A DNA stretch of 64,000 nt from Flavobacterium reichenbachii (lineage in GTDB: Bacteria; Bacteroidota; Bacteroidia; Flavobacteriales; Flavobacteriaceae). A program made the position numbers and the translations under genes. Under the pieces are notes generated by a model. It worked only from the letters and a program-made list of their open reading frames with translations, ran no database searches and was not told the DNA's origin. The DNA is taken from contig NZ_MUHF01000001.1 of assembly GCF_002217435.1 (NCBI RefSeq), positions 292,066-356,065 on the forward strand, read 5' to 3'. How positions within the stretch are numbered: the first letter of the stretch is position 1; the number at the start of each line of letters is the position of its first letter. Below, piece after piece: positions 16,700 to 25,303 of this stretch.

Positions 16700-17212
16700 C
16701 TATTCTGCAGCAGGAGTTTCTGTTTCGGGTTCTTCTTTTTTCTTAAACTCATTAATAAGACCCAAAAGTGACAGTATACCAAATACTCCCCAGCCTATAG
16801 CCCAGTATAAACTGCTGTTAGATGAGTTTTTTTCTTTTTCGGCTTCTAATTTTGATTTAGGATCCTGAGTATTAAAGTTAGGATCGGTTTTTAAATAGTA
16901 AATTTTAAGTGTATTTGATTTTGGTAAATCAGCATTAAAAGTATGTTTGCCCTCATATTCATTTCCATCTACATTAAAATGATATCTAAAATCATAAGAT
17001 TTCATTGGGATTCCAGCAATTTTGATTGTAGTTTGTTTGTATTCAGGATATAATTCTGCTTCTATTGTAGAATTATCAAAAAGCATTTTTTCGTAGTTAG
17101 AAATTGCTTTGTTGTCGCCTCCTTTAATATATTCTGTTGTACATTGTTTGCAGCAGGCGATGCAGATCAGCAGGATTATAAAACCCCAGATTTTGTCTTT
17201 TAAATTTTGCAT
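16700..17212 (-). CDS. Membrane protein of unknown function
   Basis: This 170-residue protein has an N-terminal hydrophobic segment (about 9-22, cysteine-rich, possibly a signal anchor) and a second membrane helix near 135-153. Between them is a beta-rich segment (about 50-110) resembling the central part of DUF3592-like proteins, where LKIYYLKTDPNFN corresponds to the usual end. The C-terminus is short, charged and presumably cytoplasmic. No catalytic motif is visible. Confidence 0.55.
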   Translation of the reverse strand: MQNLKDKIWGFIILLICIACCKQCTTEYIKGGDNKAISNYEKMLFDNSTIEAELYPEYKQTTIKIAGIPMKSYDFRYHFNVDGNEYEGKHTFNADLPKSNTLKIYYLKTDPNFNTQDPKSKLEAEKEKNSSNSSLYWAIGWGVFGILSLLGLINEFKKKEEPETETPAAE

Positions 17213-17456
17213 TGGTTAAAAATTAGGTTTAAATTTTGTTTTGGATATCATTTAAAAACGGTAAATATAAAATTTTAAACATGTAATTCTATTTTTTTTT
17301 ACAACAAAAAATATTTACATAAAATCCCTGCATTTTCATCAAAACCACTTGTATTTAAAGGTATTGGTAAATTATGCTTTTAGAATTTACTTCATATTTT
17401 CATTAAGTTTACATATTGATAAAATAAAAAAGTTAATTTTTTTTTTTACCCCATGC
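17213..17456. other. Intergenic region upstream of the sigma factor gene
   Basis: No gene or strong repeat is seen. The region is AT-rich, with several long T or A runs. Its only recognisable element is the promoter at its right edge. Confidence 0.5.
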
Positions 17457-17480
17457 AACCATTTTACAGCTTCACTCGTC
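17457..17480 (+). promoter_or_regulatory. Putative ECF-type autoregulatory promoter
   Basis: AACC at 17457-17460 and CGTC at 17477-17480 are separated by 16 bases. This is the classic pattern of promoters read by ECF sigma factors (AAC at -35, CGTC at -10) and differs from the housekeeping TTTG/TAnnTTTG form used elsewhere in the window. It lies about 48 bases upstream of an ECF sigma gene, so autoregulation is likely. Confidence 0.55.
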
Positions 17481-17527
17481 TATGCTAATAGAAGTCTGTT
17501 ACAAAAACAAAATTTGAAAGCTTATTA

Positions 17528-18088
17528 ATGAAAATTATTCAGTTACATCAAGAAGAAACTAAAATCATAAAGCTGGCTGTCGAAAACAATCGACAAGCAC
17601 AGCAGCAGATTTATAGCCGGTTTTCTTCAAAAATGCTGAGCGTCTGCAGACAATATATAAAAGATATTCAGCTGGCAGAAGATGTAATGATTACCGCTTT
17701 TATGAAAGTCTTTACAAACTTAAACAGATTTGAACACAAAGGAAGTTTTGAAGGCTGGATTCGCCGAATTATGGTTAACGAATGCATCTCCTATTTAAGA
17801 GTACAGAAAAAAGTAAAATTTGTTGAGGACGAAATTTATGTCGAGGAAAGTTTTAATGCAACTGACAGTCAGTTTTCAATAGATCAAATCCAGTTTTTAA
17901 TAGATGCACTTCCAGACGGTTATAAAATGGTTTTTAATTTATATGCTATCGAAGGTTATAAACATAATGAAATTGCAAAGATATTAGGAATCAATGAAGG
18001 AACATCAAAATCGCAATTATCGCATGCTAGAAAAATGCTGCAAACACAAATTAATATTCTAAAAAAACAAGATAATGGAACCGAATAA
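17528..18088 (+). CDS. ECF RNA polymerase sigma factor
   Basis: This 186-residue sigma-70 family protein has region 2 (about 25-95: YSRFSSKMLSVCRQYIKD, DVMITAFMKVFTNL, GWIRRIMVNECISYLR) and region 4 (about 120-175: LPDGYKMVFNLYAIEGYKHNEIAKILGI then the recognition helix SKSQLSHARK). No region 1 or 3 is present, as in ECF sigmas. The stop overlaps the next gene by 14 bases; that gene encodes a membrane protein suited to be its anti-sigma factor. Confidence 0.9.
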   Translation: MKIIQLHQEETKIIKLAVENNRQAQQQIYSRFSSKMLSVCRQYIKDIQLAEDVMITAFMKVFTNLNRFEHKGSFEGWIRRIMVNECISYLRVQKKVKFVEDEIYVEESFNATDSQFSIDQIQFLIDALPDGYKMVFNLYAIEGYKHNEIAKILGINEGTSKSQLSHARKMLQTQINILKKQDNGTE

Positions 18089-18779
18089 TTTTGAAAAGGA
18101 TTTCCGTGAAAAGCTAAATCAACGCAAAATTGAGCCAAGCGATAAAGCCTGGGATCGATTGGATGCTATGTTGAGTATCGCCGAAGAAAAGAAACCAAAA
18201 AAGAATAGGAAATGGCTTTATATAGCAGCAAGTTTTGTTGGGATTTTATTAGTTGGAAGTTTCTTTTTTAACCAAAATAAAAGTACAATTGAAACACCAA
18301 TAAATGTAGTTGTCGAAAAAGAAACTGTAAAAGAATCAATTGATAAAACAGCTCATAATAATGTTGATTCTGTTAAGGCAGAAATTGCAGTTTCAGAAAA
18401 GATTTCAAATAAAACCTTAATTAAAGAACAAAAGCAAAATAAAATTTCAAATAAAAACATTCAAAATCAATCAAACCCAGCAGCGGAGTCTTCAATCATC
18501 ATCAAAAACGATCAGGAAAATCAATCAATCAACAATCAAACTGTAATTGCCGAAAATTCTAAAAAAGAGAATTCAGATCAGTTATTAAAAGCAGCAGAAC
18601 ATAAAGTTTTGGCTGAAAATGGAGTAAAAAAATCAAAAATAAAAATCAATGCATCTGATTTATTAAATCAGGTAGACGGCGAACTGGAGCTTTCTTTTAG
18701 AGAAAAAGTAATTACAAAAGTCAATAAAAACTTTCAGGAAGTTAAAGTCGCTTTGTCAAATAGAAATCAGCAGGAGTAA
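18075..18779 (+). CDS. Membrane protein, putative anti-sigma factor
   Basis: This 234-residue protein has a cytoplasmic N-terminal part (about 1-45), one membrane helix (WLYIAASFVGILLVGSFFF, about 47-65) and a periplasmic part rich in Asn, Lys and Gln with low complexity. No textbook zinc anti-sigma motif is visible, so the role is inferred from the 14-base overlap with the ECF sigma gene and from topology. The motif DKAWDRLDAML near 23-33 is often seen in such Bacteroidota partners. Confidence 0.65.
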   Translation: MEPNNFEKDFREKLNQRKIEPSDKAWDRLDAMLSIAEEKKPKKNRKWLYIAASFVGILLVGSFFFNQNKSTIETPINVVVEKETVKESIDKTAHNNVDSVKAEIAVSEKISNKTLIKEQKQNKISNKNIQNQSNPAAESSIIIKNDQENQSINNQTVIAENSKKENSDQLLKAAEHKVLAENGVKKSKIKINASDLLNQVDGELELSFREKVITKVNKNFQEVKVALSNRNQQE

Positions 18780-18968
18780 AGAGCAAAGAGTAAAGGAGCA
18801 AGAATTAAGGATTTTCAATTCCGAAGGAACAATTCAAATTGTAGCGTCGTCCCGAGGCTTCGGGATTAACCCGATGGAGAAAGATCAAAGAATCAAAGAA
18901 TCAAAAACAAACAATTTATAATTTACATTCACAATTAATCATCAAATCAATCATTTAAACAATCAATC
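18780..18968. repeat. Intergenic region with a TCCCGA/TCGGGA hairpin and purine-rich short repeats
   Basis: TCCCGA at 18850-18855 pairs with TCGGGA at 18860-18865. Around it are short reiterations of GAGCAAAGAG and AATCAAAGAATCAAA. It resembles interspersed intergenic sequence rather than a promoter or gene. Confidence 0.4.
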
Positions 18969-19997
18969 ATGAGAAATTTTACCATTTATCTTATTCTTTT
19001 CTTCTTTTTAATAGTAAGTAAAGTAATAGGACAGGAAACCTTTGAGTCAAGAGCAAGAGCAATTGCGGTTAAAATTGAGAAAATCACCAAAGAAGAAAAA
19101 GAAGCTTTAAAACAAGAAGTAGAAGCTGTAAATGTGCAGTTATCTGAAGGGAAAATAACTCAGGAAACAGCTGATAAACGCAAAAAAGAGTTAGCCGAAG
19201 CGAGAGCTGTAATCATTGAAGAAAAAGTAACGCTGGCGCAGAATGAACTTAATGATCTGGTACAGCAAAAAGTAGATGGTAAAATTAAGGAAGATTCAAC
19301 CAGAACATTTACATTTAAATGGAAGCACAGAGAAAAAGGCAAAGATTCTATAAGAGGCGAAAAAAGAACTACTTCTCAATTTGTTTTTGCAATGGGTTTG
19401 AATAATACAATGGCCGACGGAAAACTTCAGGATTCAAATTATAGTTTTATGGGGTCTCATTTTTATGAATGGGGAATTAATTATAATTCAAGATTACTAA
19501 GCAATAATAATTTACTTCATGCAGTTTATGGAGTTTCTCTAATGTACAATAATATTCGACCAACAGATAACCGTAGTTTTGTAGTAAATGGAGATCAGAC
19601 CAATTTGGTAATTAATGCGACAAATCTGGATGAGTCTCGTTTTAGAAATGTTTATATCGCAGTTCCTTTACATTTAGAATTTGATTTTTCTAAGCCAGTA
19701 GTTAAAGATGGTAAAACGTACTTTAAAACGCACAAAAGTTTCCGTTTTGGAATCGGGGGCTACGCCGGAATCAATGTAAAAACAAAACAAATTTTGAAAT
19801 TTGAAGACGAGGATTTAAAATATAAAACGACTATAAAAGGCGATTATAATGTAAATAATTTTATCTATGGACTGAGTTCTTATATCGGTTATAAAGACAT
19901 CAGTTTGTATGTAAAGTACGATTTGAATCCGTTGTTTCAGGATAACATAATCAAAGAGAACAACATTTCCTTAGGTTTGCGTTTAGATTTAAATTAG
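18969..19997 (+). CDS. Outer-membrane beta-barrel protein with an N-terminal coiled coil
   Basis: This 342-residue protein has a signal peptide ending in VIGQ. Residues about 25-100 are strongly helical and charged (a coiled coil of EKITKEEKEALKQEVEAV type). The rest alternates short polar turns with aromatic beta strands and ends in ISLGLRLDLN, a usual barrel terminus. It follows the sigma and anti-sigma genes on the same strand after 189 bases and may belong to that regulon. The substrate or partner is unknown. Confidence 0.7.
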   Translation: MRNFTIYLILFFFLIVSKVIGQETFESRARAIAVKIEKITKEEKEALKQEVEAVNVQLSEGKITQETADKRKKELAEARAVIIEEKVTLAQNELNDLVQQKVDGKIKEDSTRTFTFKWKHREKGKDSIRGEKRTTSQFVFAMGLNNTMADGKLQDSNYSFMGSHFYEWGINYNSRLLSNNNLLHAVYGVSLMYNNIRPTDNRSFVVNGDQTNLVINATNLDESRFRNVYIAVPLHLEFDFSKPVVKDGKTYFKTHKSFRFGIGGYAGINVKTKQILKFEDEDLKYKTTIKGDYNVNNFIYGLSSYIGYKDISLYVKYDLNPLFQDNIIKENNISLGLRLDLN

Positions 19998-20020
19998 AAT
20001 ACAGTTGAGTTAGTTAGTAG

Positions 20021-20052
20021 AAAATGTGCTTCAAACGAAGCACATTTTTTAT
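20021..20052 (+). terminator. Terminator after the beta-barrel gene
   Basis: AAAATGTGCTTC and GAAGCACATTTT form a 12-base stem with a four-base loop, followed by T residues. Confidence 0.8.
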
Positions 20053-20122
20053 TTTAAGGAGTGAAATTCAGAATTGATTTGTGTACTTTTACTCCCCTTA
20101 AAAATTTAAAATATTAAACGTT

Positions 20123-22189
20123 TTGATTTCACAAAATACCATAGATACTGTTTTTGAAACTGCTCGAGTAGAGGAGGTTATCGGCGATTTTGTTAATTTA
20201 AAACGTGCCGGTAGTAATTTCAAAGGATTAAGTCCGTTCTCAGACGAACGTTCGCCGTCGTTTATGGTATCTCCTGCAAAAGGAATCTGGAAAGATTTTA
20301 GTTCTGGAAAAGGAGGGAATTCTGTTGCATTTCTAATGGAGCATTCTCACTTTACTTATCCTGAAGCTATTCGATATCTGGCCAGAAAATACAACATTGA
20401 GATTGAAGAAACCGAGCAGACAGATGCAGAAAAAGCCATTACAGACGTTCGCGAAAGCATGTATTTGGTTTCAGAATTTGCAAAAGAATATTTTCATAAA
20501 ACACTTTTAAATACAGAAGAAGGAAAAGCAATCGGACTCTCGTATTTTAAGGAAAGAGGTTTTACAAGTGAAACGATCAAGAAATTTAGTTTAGGATATT
20601 CGCCGGAAACCTGGGATGCTCTTACCAAAGAAGCTTTAGGTAAAGGCTATAAGCTGGAATTTCTGGAAAGCACAGGTTTGACAATAGCAAGGGAAGATCG
20701 TCCTTTTGACCGTTTTAAAGGCCGTGTAATGTTTCCTATAGAAAGTATGTCGGGACGTGTTTTAGGTTTTGGAGGACGTATTTTGACCAATGATAAAAAA
20801 GCAGCCAAATATCTGAACTCACCAGAAAGTGATATTTACCATAAAAGTAAAGTTCTTTACGGAATTTTTCAGGCCAAGCAAGCTATTGCAAAACAGAACA
20901 ACTGTTATTTGGTTGAAGGTTATACTGATGTTATACAGTTTAATCAAGCCGGAATAGAAAATGTTGTAGCGTCTTCAGGGACAGCTTTAACACCAGATCA
21001 AATTAGATTAGTAAATCGTTTGACTAAAAATATTACAGTTCTTTTTGATGGAGATGCAGCAGGATTGCGTGCTTCTATTCGTGGAATTGATTTGATTTTG
21101 GAAGAAGGAATGAACGTGCGGGTATGTACTTTTCCTGATGGAGAAGATCCGGATAGTTTTGCAAGAAAAAATTCTCACGATGATTTAGTTGCTTATTTAG
21201 AAGAAAACAGCAAAGATTTTATACAGTTCAAAGCTTCTATTTTAATGAATGAAGCAAAGAATGATCCGATAAAAAAGGCCGATCTGATTCGAGATATGGT
21301 TACGAGTATTTCTAAAATCCCAGACCGTATTCAGCGTGAAGTTTACATACAGGAATGCGCCAGAATCATGGATATTTCTGAGCAGGTTTTGGTAAGCACA
21401 CTAGCACAGCTGATTCAAAAAGATCTTGCAGAAGTTAATAAAAAGCAAAAGCAGGAGCAAAAACCTTTTGAAGTTTATAGGAATCAAAATCCAAAAAACA
21501 CAGGGTATTCAGGAGGCGATCCAGAAGATCCAAGAGTAGGACCGCCAGATGGTTATCCAGGCGAGCCTGGATATATGGAAGAGCCAGCAGGAAAAGTAGA
21601 TATTTTGTATGGTTTCGAAAGAAAAATTATCGAAATATTATTGCTTTACGGAAATGTCTTAGAGGATTTTGAAGATGTTTTTCTAAAAGCAGATGAAGAA
21701 GGAAATGTAAAAGAAGTTTCTGAAAAAAGAAAATATAAAGTATATGAGAAAGTTTATCTAAGTCTTCAGGAAGATGAGGTGGAACTCTCTAATACATTGT
21801 TTCAGGATATTTTTAACAATATTATGGAGTTTTATAACCAGAATGAAACTTTTAGTTTAGATAAATATTTGATGCATTTACAACCCGAATTTGCACAGGA
21901 AGTAACCAATATTTTAATGGAAGATGAAAAAGTTGTAATTCACAATTGGGAAGGACAGAATATTTTTCCAAAACAAAAAAACGAAACAATCGAACAAAAT
22001 GTTTCAGATACAATTTTTTCTATGCGCTGGTTTCTGGTTTCAGGAATAATATCAGATTTAAAAAATTCACTGCTTACAGATCCGCAGGAAGACAACTCTG
22101 AACTTTTGTCTATGGTTGTTGATTATTCTAAATTATTAAACAATTTTTCCAGAAAACTGGGCAGAGTAGTAGTTCCTTATCACTCCTAA
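20123..22189 (+). CDS. dnaG: DNA primase with a degenerate zinc-binding domain
   Basis: DnaG makes RNA primers at the replication fork. The 688-residue product begins with TTG and the usual MISQNTIDTVFETARVEEVI. The N-terminal zinc domain keeps its fold residues (GLSPF, RSPSF, GKGG), but the four ligands Cys, His, Cys, Cys expected at 37, 40, 58 and 61 are Ser, Ser, Asp and Ser. The TOPRIM catalytic core follows (LVEGYTDVIQ, VLFDGDAAG, FPDGEDPDSF). A Pro/Gly-rich linker near 455-490 leads to a C-terminal helicase-interaction region. It is a single gene with a terminator downstream. Confidence 0.93.
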   Translation: MISQNTIDTVFETARVEEVIGDFVNLKRAGSNFKGLSPFSDERSPSFMVSPAKGIWKDFSSGKGGNSVAFLMEHSHFTYPEAIRYLARKYNIEIEETEQTDAEKAITDVRESMYLVSEFAKEYFHKTLLNTEEGKAIGLSYFKERGFTSETIKKFSLGYSPETWDALTKEALGKGYKLEFLESTGLTIAREDRPFDRFKGRVMFPIESMSGRVLGFGGRILTNDKKAAKYLNSPESDIYHKSKVLYGIFQAKQAIAKQNNCYLVEGYTDVIQFNQAGIENVVASSGTALTPDQIRLVNRLTKNITVLFDGDAAGLRASIRGIDLILEEGMNVRVCTFPDGEDPDSFARKNSHDDLVAYLEENSKDFIQFKASILMNEAKNDPIKKADLIRDMVTSISKIPDRIQREVYIQECARIMDISEQVLVSTLAQLIQKDLAEVNKKQKQEQKPFEVYRNQNPKNTGYSGGDPEDPRVGPPDGYPGEPGYMEEPAGKVDILYGFERKIIEILLLYGNVLEDFEDVFLKADEEGNVKEVSEKRKYKVYEKVYLSLQEDEVELSNTLFQDIFNNIMEFYNQNETFSLDKYLMHLQPEFAQEVTNILMEDEKVVIHNWEGQNIFPKQKNETIEQNVSDTIFSMRWFLVSGIISDLKNSLLTDPQEDNSELLSMVVDYSKLLNNFSRKLGRVVVPYHS

Positions 22190-22193
22190 AAAG

Positions 22194-22240
22194 AAAAAAG
22201 CTCTATAAATCTAGTGGAACGTGATTTATAGAGCTTTTAT
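22194..22240 (+). terminator. Terminator of dnaG
   Basis: AAAAGCTCTATAAATC pairs with GATTTATAGAGCTTTT around a ten-base loop. Confidence 0.8.
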
Positions 22241-22286
22241 AATTTCCGATGACTTAAAAAAATGATTTAAGGCAGTCGAGAAGGTA

Positions 22287-22916
22287 TTAGATAATTTCTA
22301 AAGTCTTAGCTTTATTAACTAAGTCAACTAAATTAGTAACATTTAATTTAGTCAATAATCTTAATTTGTAAGTACTGATCGTTTTCTCGTTCAGATTTAA
22401 GATTTTAGAGATTTCATTGTTTTTCTTACCATCACTTAAATAACGTAAAACCTCGATTTCACGATTAGAAAGTTTTCTGTACAAACGTTCGCTTTTGCTT
22501 TGTTTAGCAATAAGCGCCATGTTTTTACGTACAGTTTCATTGATGATAATTTTACCTTCGTGTACTTTAATAATAGAAAGACCTAGTGTTTCAAGTTTTT
22601 CTGTTTTGTGCACATACCCTGATACTCCAGCTTTGATAGCATTTGGTGCATACATTTGTTCTGCCAGATCACTGAAAATGACAATTTTTGTTTTAGGAAA
22701 GTTTTTCAGGATAGATTTAACTTCAAAGATGCTTGAAAGACCTTCTAACTCTAAGTCTAGAATTAGGATGTCGATCTCCTTCGTCTGAAGAATGTCTCTT
22801 ACCATTGAAAAATTGCCCACATTGGCAACAATTGAAATTTGATCGTGGTCTTTGAAATACGACTTAACGCCAAAGTGCGTAACAGGATGATTGTCTGCTA
22901 GACATACTTTAATCAT
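22287..22916 (-). CDS. NarL/LuxR-type response regulator
   Basis: This 209-residue protein has a receiver domain (about 1-120) with phospho-acceptor Asp54 in LILDLELEG and Lys104 in YVHKTE. A LuxR-type helix-turn-helix follows (about 145-205: LSNREIEVLRYLSDGKKNNEISKILNLNEKTISTYKLRLLTKL). No histidine kinase gene is adjacent, so it is an orphan regulator in this window. The target genes are unknown. Confidence 0.88.
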   Translation of the reverse strand: MIKVCLADNHPVTHFGVKSYFKDHDQISIVANVGNFSMVRDILQTKEIDILILDLELEGLSSIFEVKSILKNFPKTKIVIFSDLAEQMYAPNAIKAGVSGYVHKTEKLETLGLSIIKVHEGKIIINETVRKNMALIAKQSKSERLYRKLSNREIEVLRYLSDGKKNNEISKILNLNEKTISTYKLRLLTKLNVTNLVDLVNKAKTLEII

Positions 22917-23006
22917 AATTTTACCTTTTTAGAATTGTTCATGTTTTTGGAACTGTAAAATTAATAAATAAATTCTGTAATTAATTGTCGTAAATGTTAA
23001 AAAGTT

Positions 23007-23813
23007 TTATTTTAACAATTTTGGTATCAAACAGACCGGAATTGGATCCATTTTATGCTTGTTGCTGGTGTTTAATCGTTTATAAATTTCAAAGACAGAT
23101 TTTTCTCTCCCACTGAAGTCAGCTACCGTATTTCCTGACTCCGATGCAAGCATAGCCCATTCCAATTCGTCATAACTTGCGCCTAGTTGATCTTCATCGG
23201 TGCGGTTATCTCCAAAAAGTCCATCTGTTGGTGCAGCAGTCAAAATTGACTCCGGAATTGTTAAAAATGCACCTAAAGCATACACATCTGATTTCATTAA
23301 GTCTGCAATTGGACTTAAATCGACGCCGCCGTCTCCATATTTTGTATAAAATCCTACACCAAAATCTTCAACTTTATTTCCTGTACCGGCAACTAACAAA
23401 CCATGAATTCCTGCCAAATAATATAAAGAGGTCATTCTAATACGTGCGCGTGTATTTGCGAGTGATAAATTTACCTTTGCTTGGTCATCTGTTGTTGGCA
23501 CAGCAGCTTTAAAAGCTTCAAAAGTCGCGGTTAAATCAGTTTCTACACTAGAAACATTTGGAAAACGTTTTTTTAATTGTTCAATATGTTCTTTCCCTCT
23601 TGAAACTTGATTTGGAGCCTGATGGATAGGCATTTCTACGCATAAAACTTTTAATCCTGTCTGTGCGCATAATGTAGAAGTTACAGCAGAATCAACACCG
23701 CCAGAAATTCCGATTACAAAACCATTTACTTTTGCGTTCTCAGCATAATTTTTTAACCACTCTACAATGTGGGCATTTACTTTTTCTGTTTGAATTGTAC
23801 TTTTTTTAGCCAT
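23007..23813 (-). CDS. nadE: Ammonia-dependent NAD synthetase
   Basis: NadE makes NAD from deamido-NAD, ATP and ammonia. The 268-residue product has the PP-loop SGGVDS at 37-42, the NTRARIRMTSLYYLAG segment, a GTGNKVEDFGVGFYTKYGDGGVD core and the LFGDNRTDEDQLGASYDELEWA region. There is no glutaminase domain, so free ammonia or a separate glutaminase is used. It is divergent from gldB. Confidence 0.92.
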   Translation of the reverse strand: MAKKSTIQTEKVNAHIVEWLKNYAENAKVNGFVIGISGGVDSAVTSTLCAQTGLKVLCVEMPIHQAPNQVSRGKEHIEQLKKRFPNVSSVETDLTATFEAFKAAVPTTDDQAKVNLSLANTRARIRMTSLYYLAGIHGLLVAGTGNKVEDFGVGFYTKYGDGGVDLSPIADLMKSDVYALGAFLTIPESILTAAPTDGLFGDNRTDEDQLGASYDELEWAMLASESGNTVADFSGREKSVFEIYKRLNTSNKHKMDPIPVCLIPKLLK

Positions 23814-23842
23814 AATAGTTCAAGTTTTAAGATACAGGGATG

Positions 23843-23850
23843 TATATTTG
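23843..23850 (+). promoter_or_regulatory. -7 promoter box of gldBC
   Basis: TATATTTG matches TAnnTTTG and lies 63 bases upstream of gldB in the divergent nadE-gldB region. A -33 element close to TTTG is only approximate (TTTT). Confidence 0.5.
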
Positions 23851-23913
23851 CAGAATTATTTTGAGTATCTGTTTACTTTTAAATTCTTGCAACACAAATC
23901 TAATTAAAATAAA

Positions 23914-24870
23914 ATGAAAATATATCGCTTCGCAGTGGTTCTGTGCTTGTTTTTTTTGTCCTGTGATCAAAAAACTAAAGTAGAAAAAGAAGTTGAAGAA
24001 ATCCCTGTTGATATCAAAGTAGAACGTTTTGATAAAGTGTTCTTTGAAACCAAACCAGAAGATCTGGCCAAAGTAAAAAAACAATATCCTTTCTTTTTTC
24101 CTGCAGGAAACGACGATAAAGTCTGGTTAGAAAAAATGCAGAATCCGATCTGGAAGGAAGTATATACGGAGGTGCAGCAAAAATATGCCGATTTTGAACC
24201 TGTCCGTAAAGAATTTAATCTGCTTTTTCAGCATATAAAATATTATTTTCCAAAAACAAAAACGCCCAAAGTAATTACAGTAATAGGCGAAATGGATTAT
24301 AATGCGAAAGCTATTTATGCAGACAGTCTCGTAATTGTGGCTTTGGAATTATATTTAGGAAAAGAACATAAATTCTATCAGTTTCCGAATTATTTGAAGC
24401 AAAATTTTGAAGAAAGACAGATAATGCCAGATGTAGTTTCGAGTTTTGCTTACAGAAACATTCCTAATTCTTCAGATAAAAGCTTAGTTGCTCAGATGGT
24501 TTTTGAAGGAAAATTGCTGTATGCAAAAGATTTATTGCTGCCGGAGTATACAGATGCAGAAAAAATGGGCTATACGCCAGAACAAATAAAATGGAGTGAA
24601 GAGAATGAAAACTATATCTGGCGTCATTTTATTGAAAATGAAATGTTATACAGTGTAGATCCAAAATTAACAACGCGATTTATTGCGCCGGCTCCGTTTT
24701 CTAAATTTTATTTAGAAATAGATAACGATTCGCCGGGAAGAATTGGTGCCTGGATCGGCTGGCAGATGGTGCGTTCTTATATGAAAAACAACAATGTTAC
24801 GTTATCCGAATTATTAAAAACAGAAGCAAAAGAAATTTTCGAAAAATCAAAATATAAACCTAAGAAATAA
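23914..24870 (+). CDS. gldB: Gliding motility lipoprotein GldB
   Basis: GldB is a lipoprotein needed for gliding in Flavobacterium. The 318-residue product has a lipoprotein signal with lipobox FLSC (Cys17). Family-typical segments follow: IKVERFDKVFFE, YPFFFPAGNDDKVW, VITVIGEMDYNAKAIYADSLVIVALELYLGKEHKFYQFP, and GRIGAWIGWQMVRSYM near the C-terminus. Its stop overlaps the gldC start by one base. The pair is the hallmark that places this window in the gliding flavobacteria. Confidence 0.93.
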   Translation: MKIYRFAVVLCLFFLSCDQKTKVEKEVEEIPVDIKVERFDKVFFETKPEDLAKVKKQYPFFFPAGNDDKVWLEKMQNPIWKEVYTEVQQKYADFEPVRKEFNLLFQHIKYYFPKTKTPKVITVIGEMDYNAKAIYADSLVIVALELYLGKEHKFYQFPNYLKQNFEERQIMPDVVSSFAYRNIPNSSDKSLVAQMVFEGKLLYAKDLLLPEYTDAEKMGYTPEQIKWSEENENYIWRHFIENEMLYSVDPKLTTRFIAPAPFSKFYLEIDNDSPGRIGAWIGWQMVRSYMKNNNVTLSELLKTEAKEIFEKSKYKPKK

Positions 24871-25205
24871 TGGCAGATACAATAAATTCAGAAATTAAAT
24901 TCAATATAGAATTAGACGAAAACCGTGTTCCGGAAAAATTAACCTGGAGTGCACAGGACGGCGGTGTGCAAGCCGAAGAAGCAAAAGCGATCATGTTGTC
25001 TATTTGGGATAGTAAAGCCAAAGAAACGATGCGTATTGACTTGTGGACAAAAGACATGCCGGTTGATGAGATGAAAATCTTTTTTCACCAGACTTTGGTT
25101 GCGATGTCAGATACATTTAAGCGTGCTACAGATGACGAAAAAATGGCAGATACAATGAAAGATTTCTGTGATTACTTTGCAGAAAAACTGGATTTGACGA
25201 AATAA
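24870..25205 (+). CDS. gldC: Gliding motility protein GldC
   Basis: GldC is a small protein that increases gliding efficiency in F. johnsoniae. The 111-residue product shows LTWSAQDGGVQAEEAKAIMLSIWD and LWTKDMPVDEMKIFFHQTLVAMSDTF. It has no signal peptide, so it is likely cytoplasmic. Translation is coupled to gldB. Confidence 0.92.
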   Translation: MADTINSEIKFNIELDENRVPEKLTWSAQDGGVQAEEAKAIMLSIWDSKAKETMRIDLWTKDMPVDEMKIFFHQTLVAMSDTFKRATDDEKMADTMKDFCDYFAEKLDLTK

Positions 25206-25220
25206 TTTCTCTGATATTCC

Positions 25221-25279
25221 AAAATATAAAAAATCCCAAATTCCAATTGATACTTGGAATTTGGGATTTTTTATATTTT
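25221..25279. terminator. Long bidirectional terminator between gldC and engB
   Basis: The two arms at 25221-25245 and 25255-25279 are perfect 25-base complements (core AAATCCCAAATTCCA with TGGAATTTGGGATTT) around a nine-base loop, with A/T runs serving both converging genes. Confidence 0.85.
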
Positions 25280-25303
25280 AAGGTTTTCCTCTTATGTTAA
25301 AAT

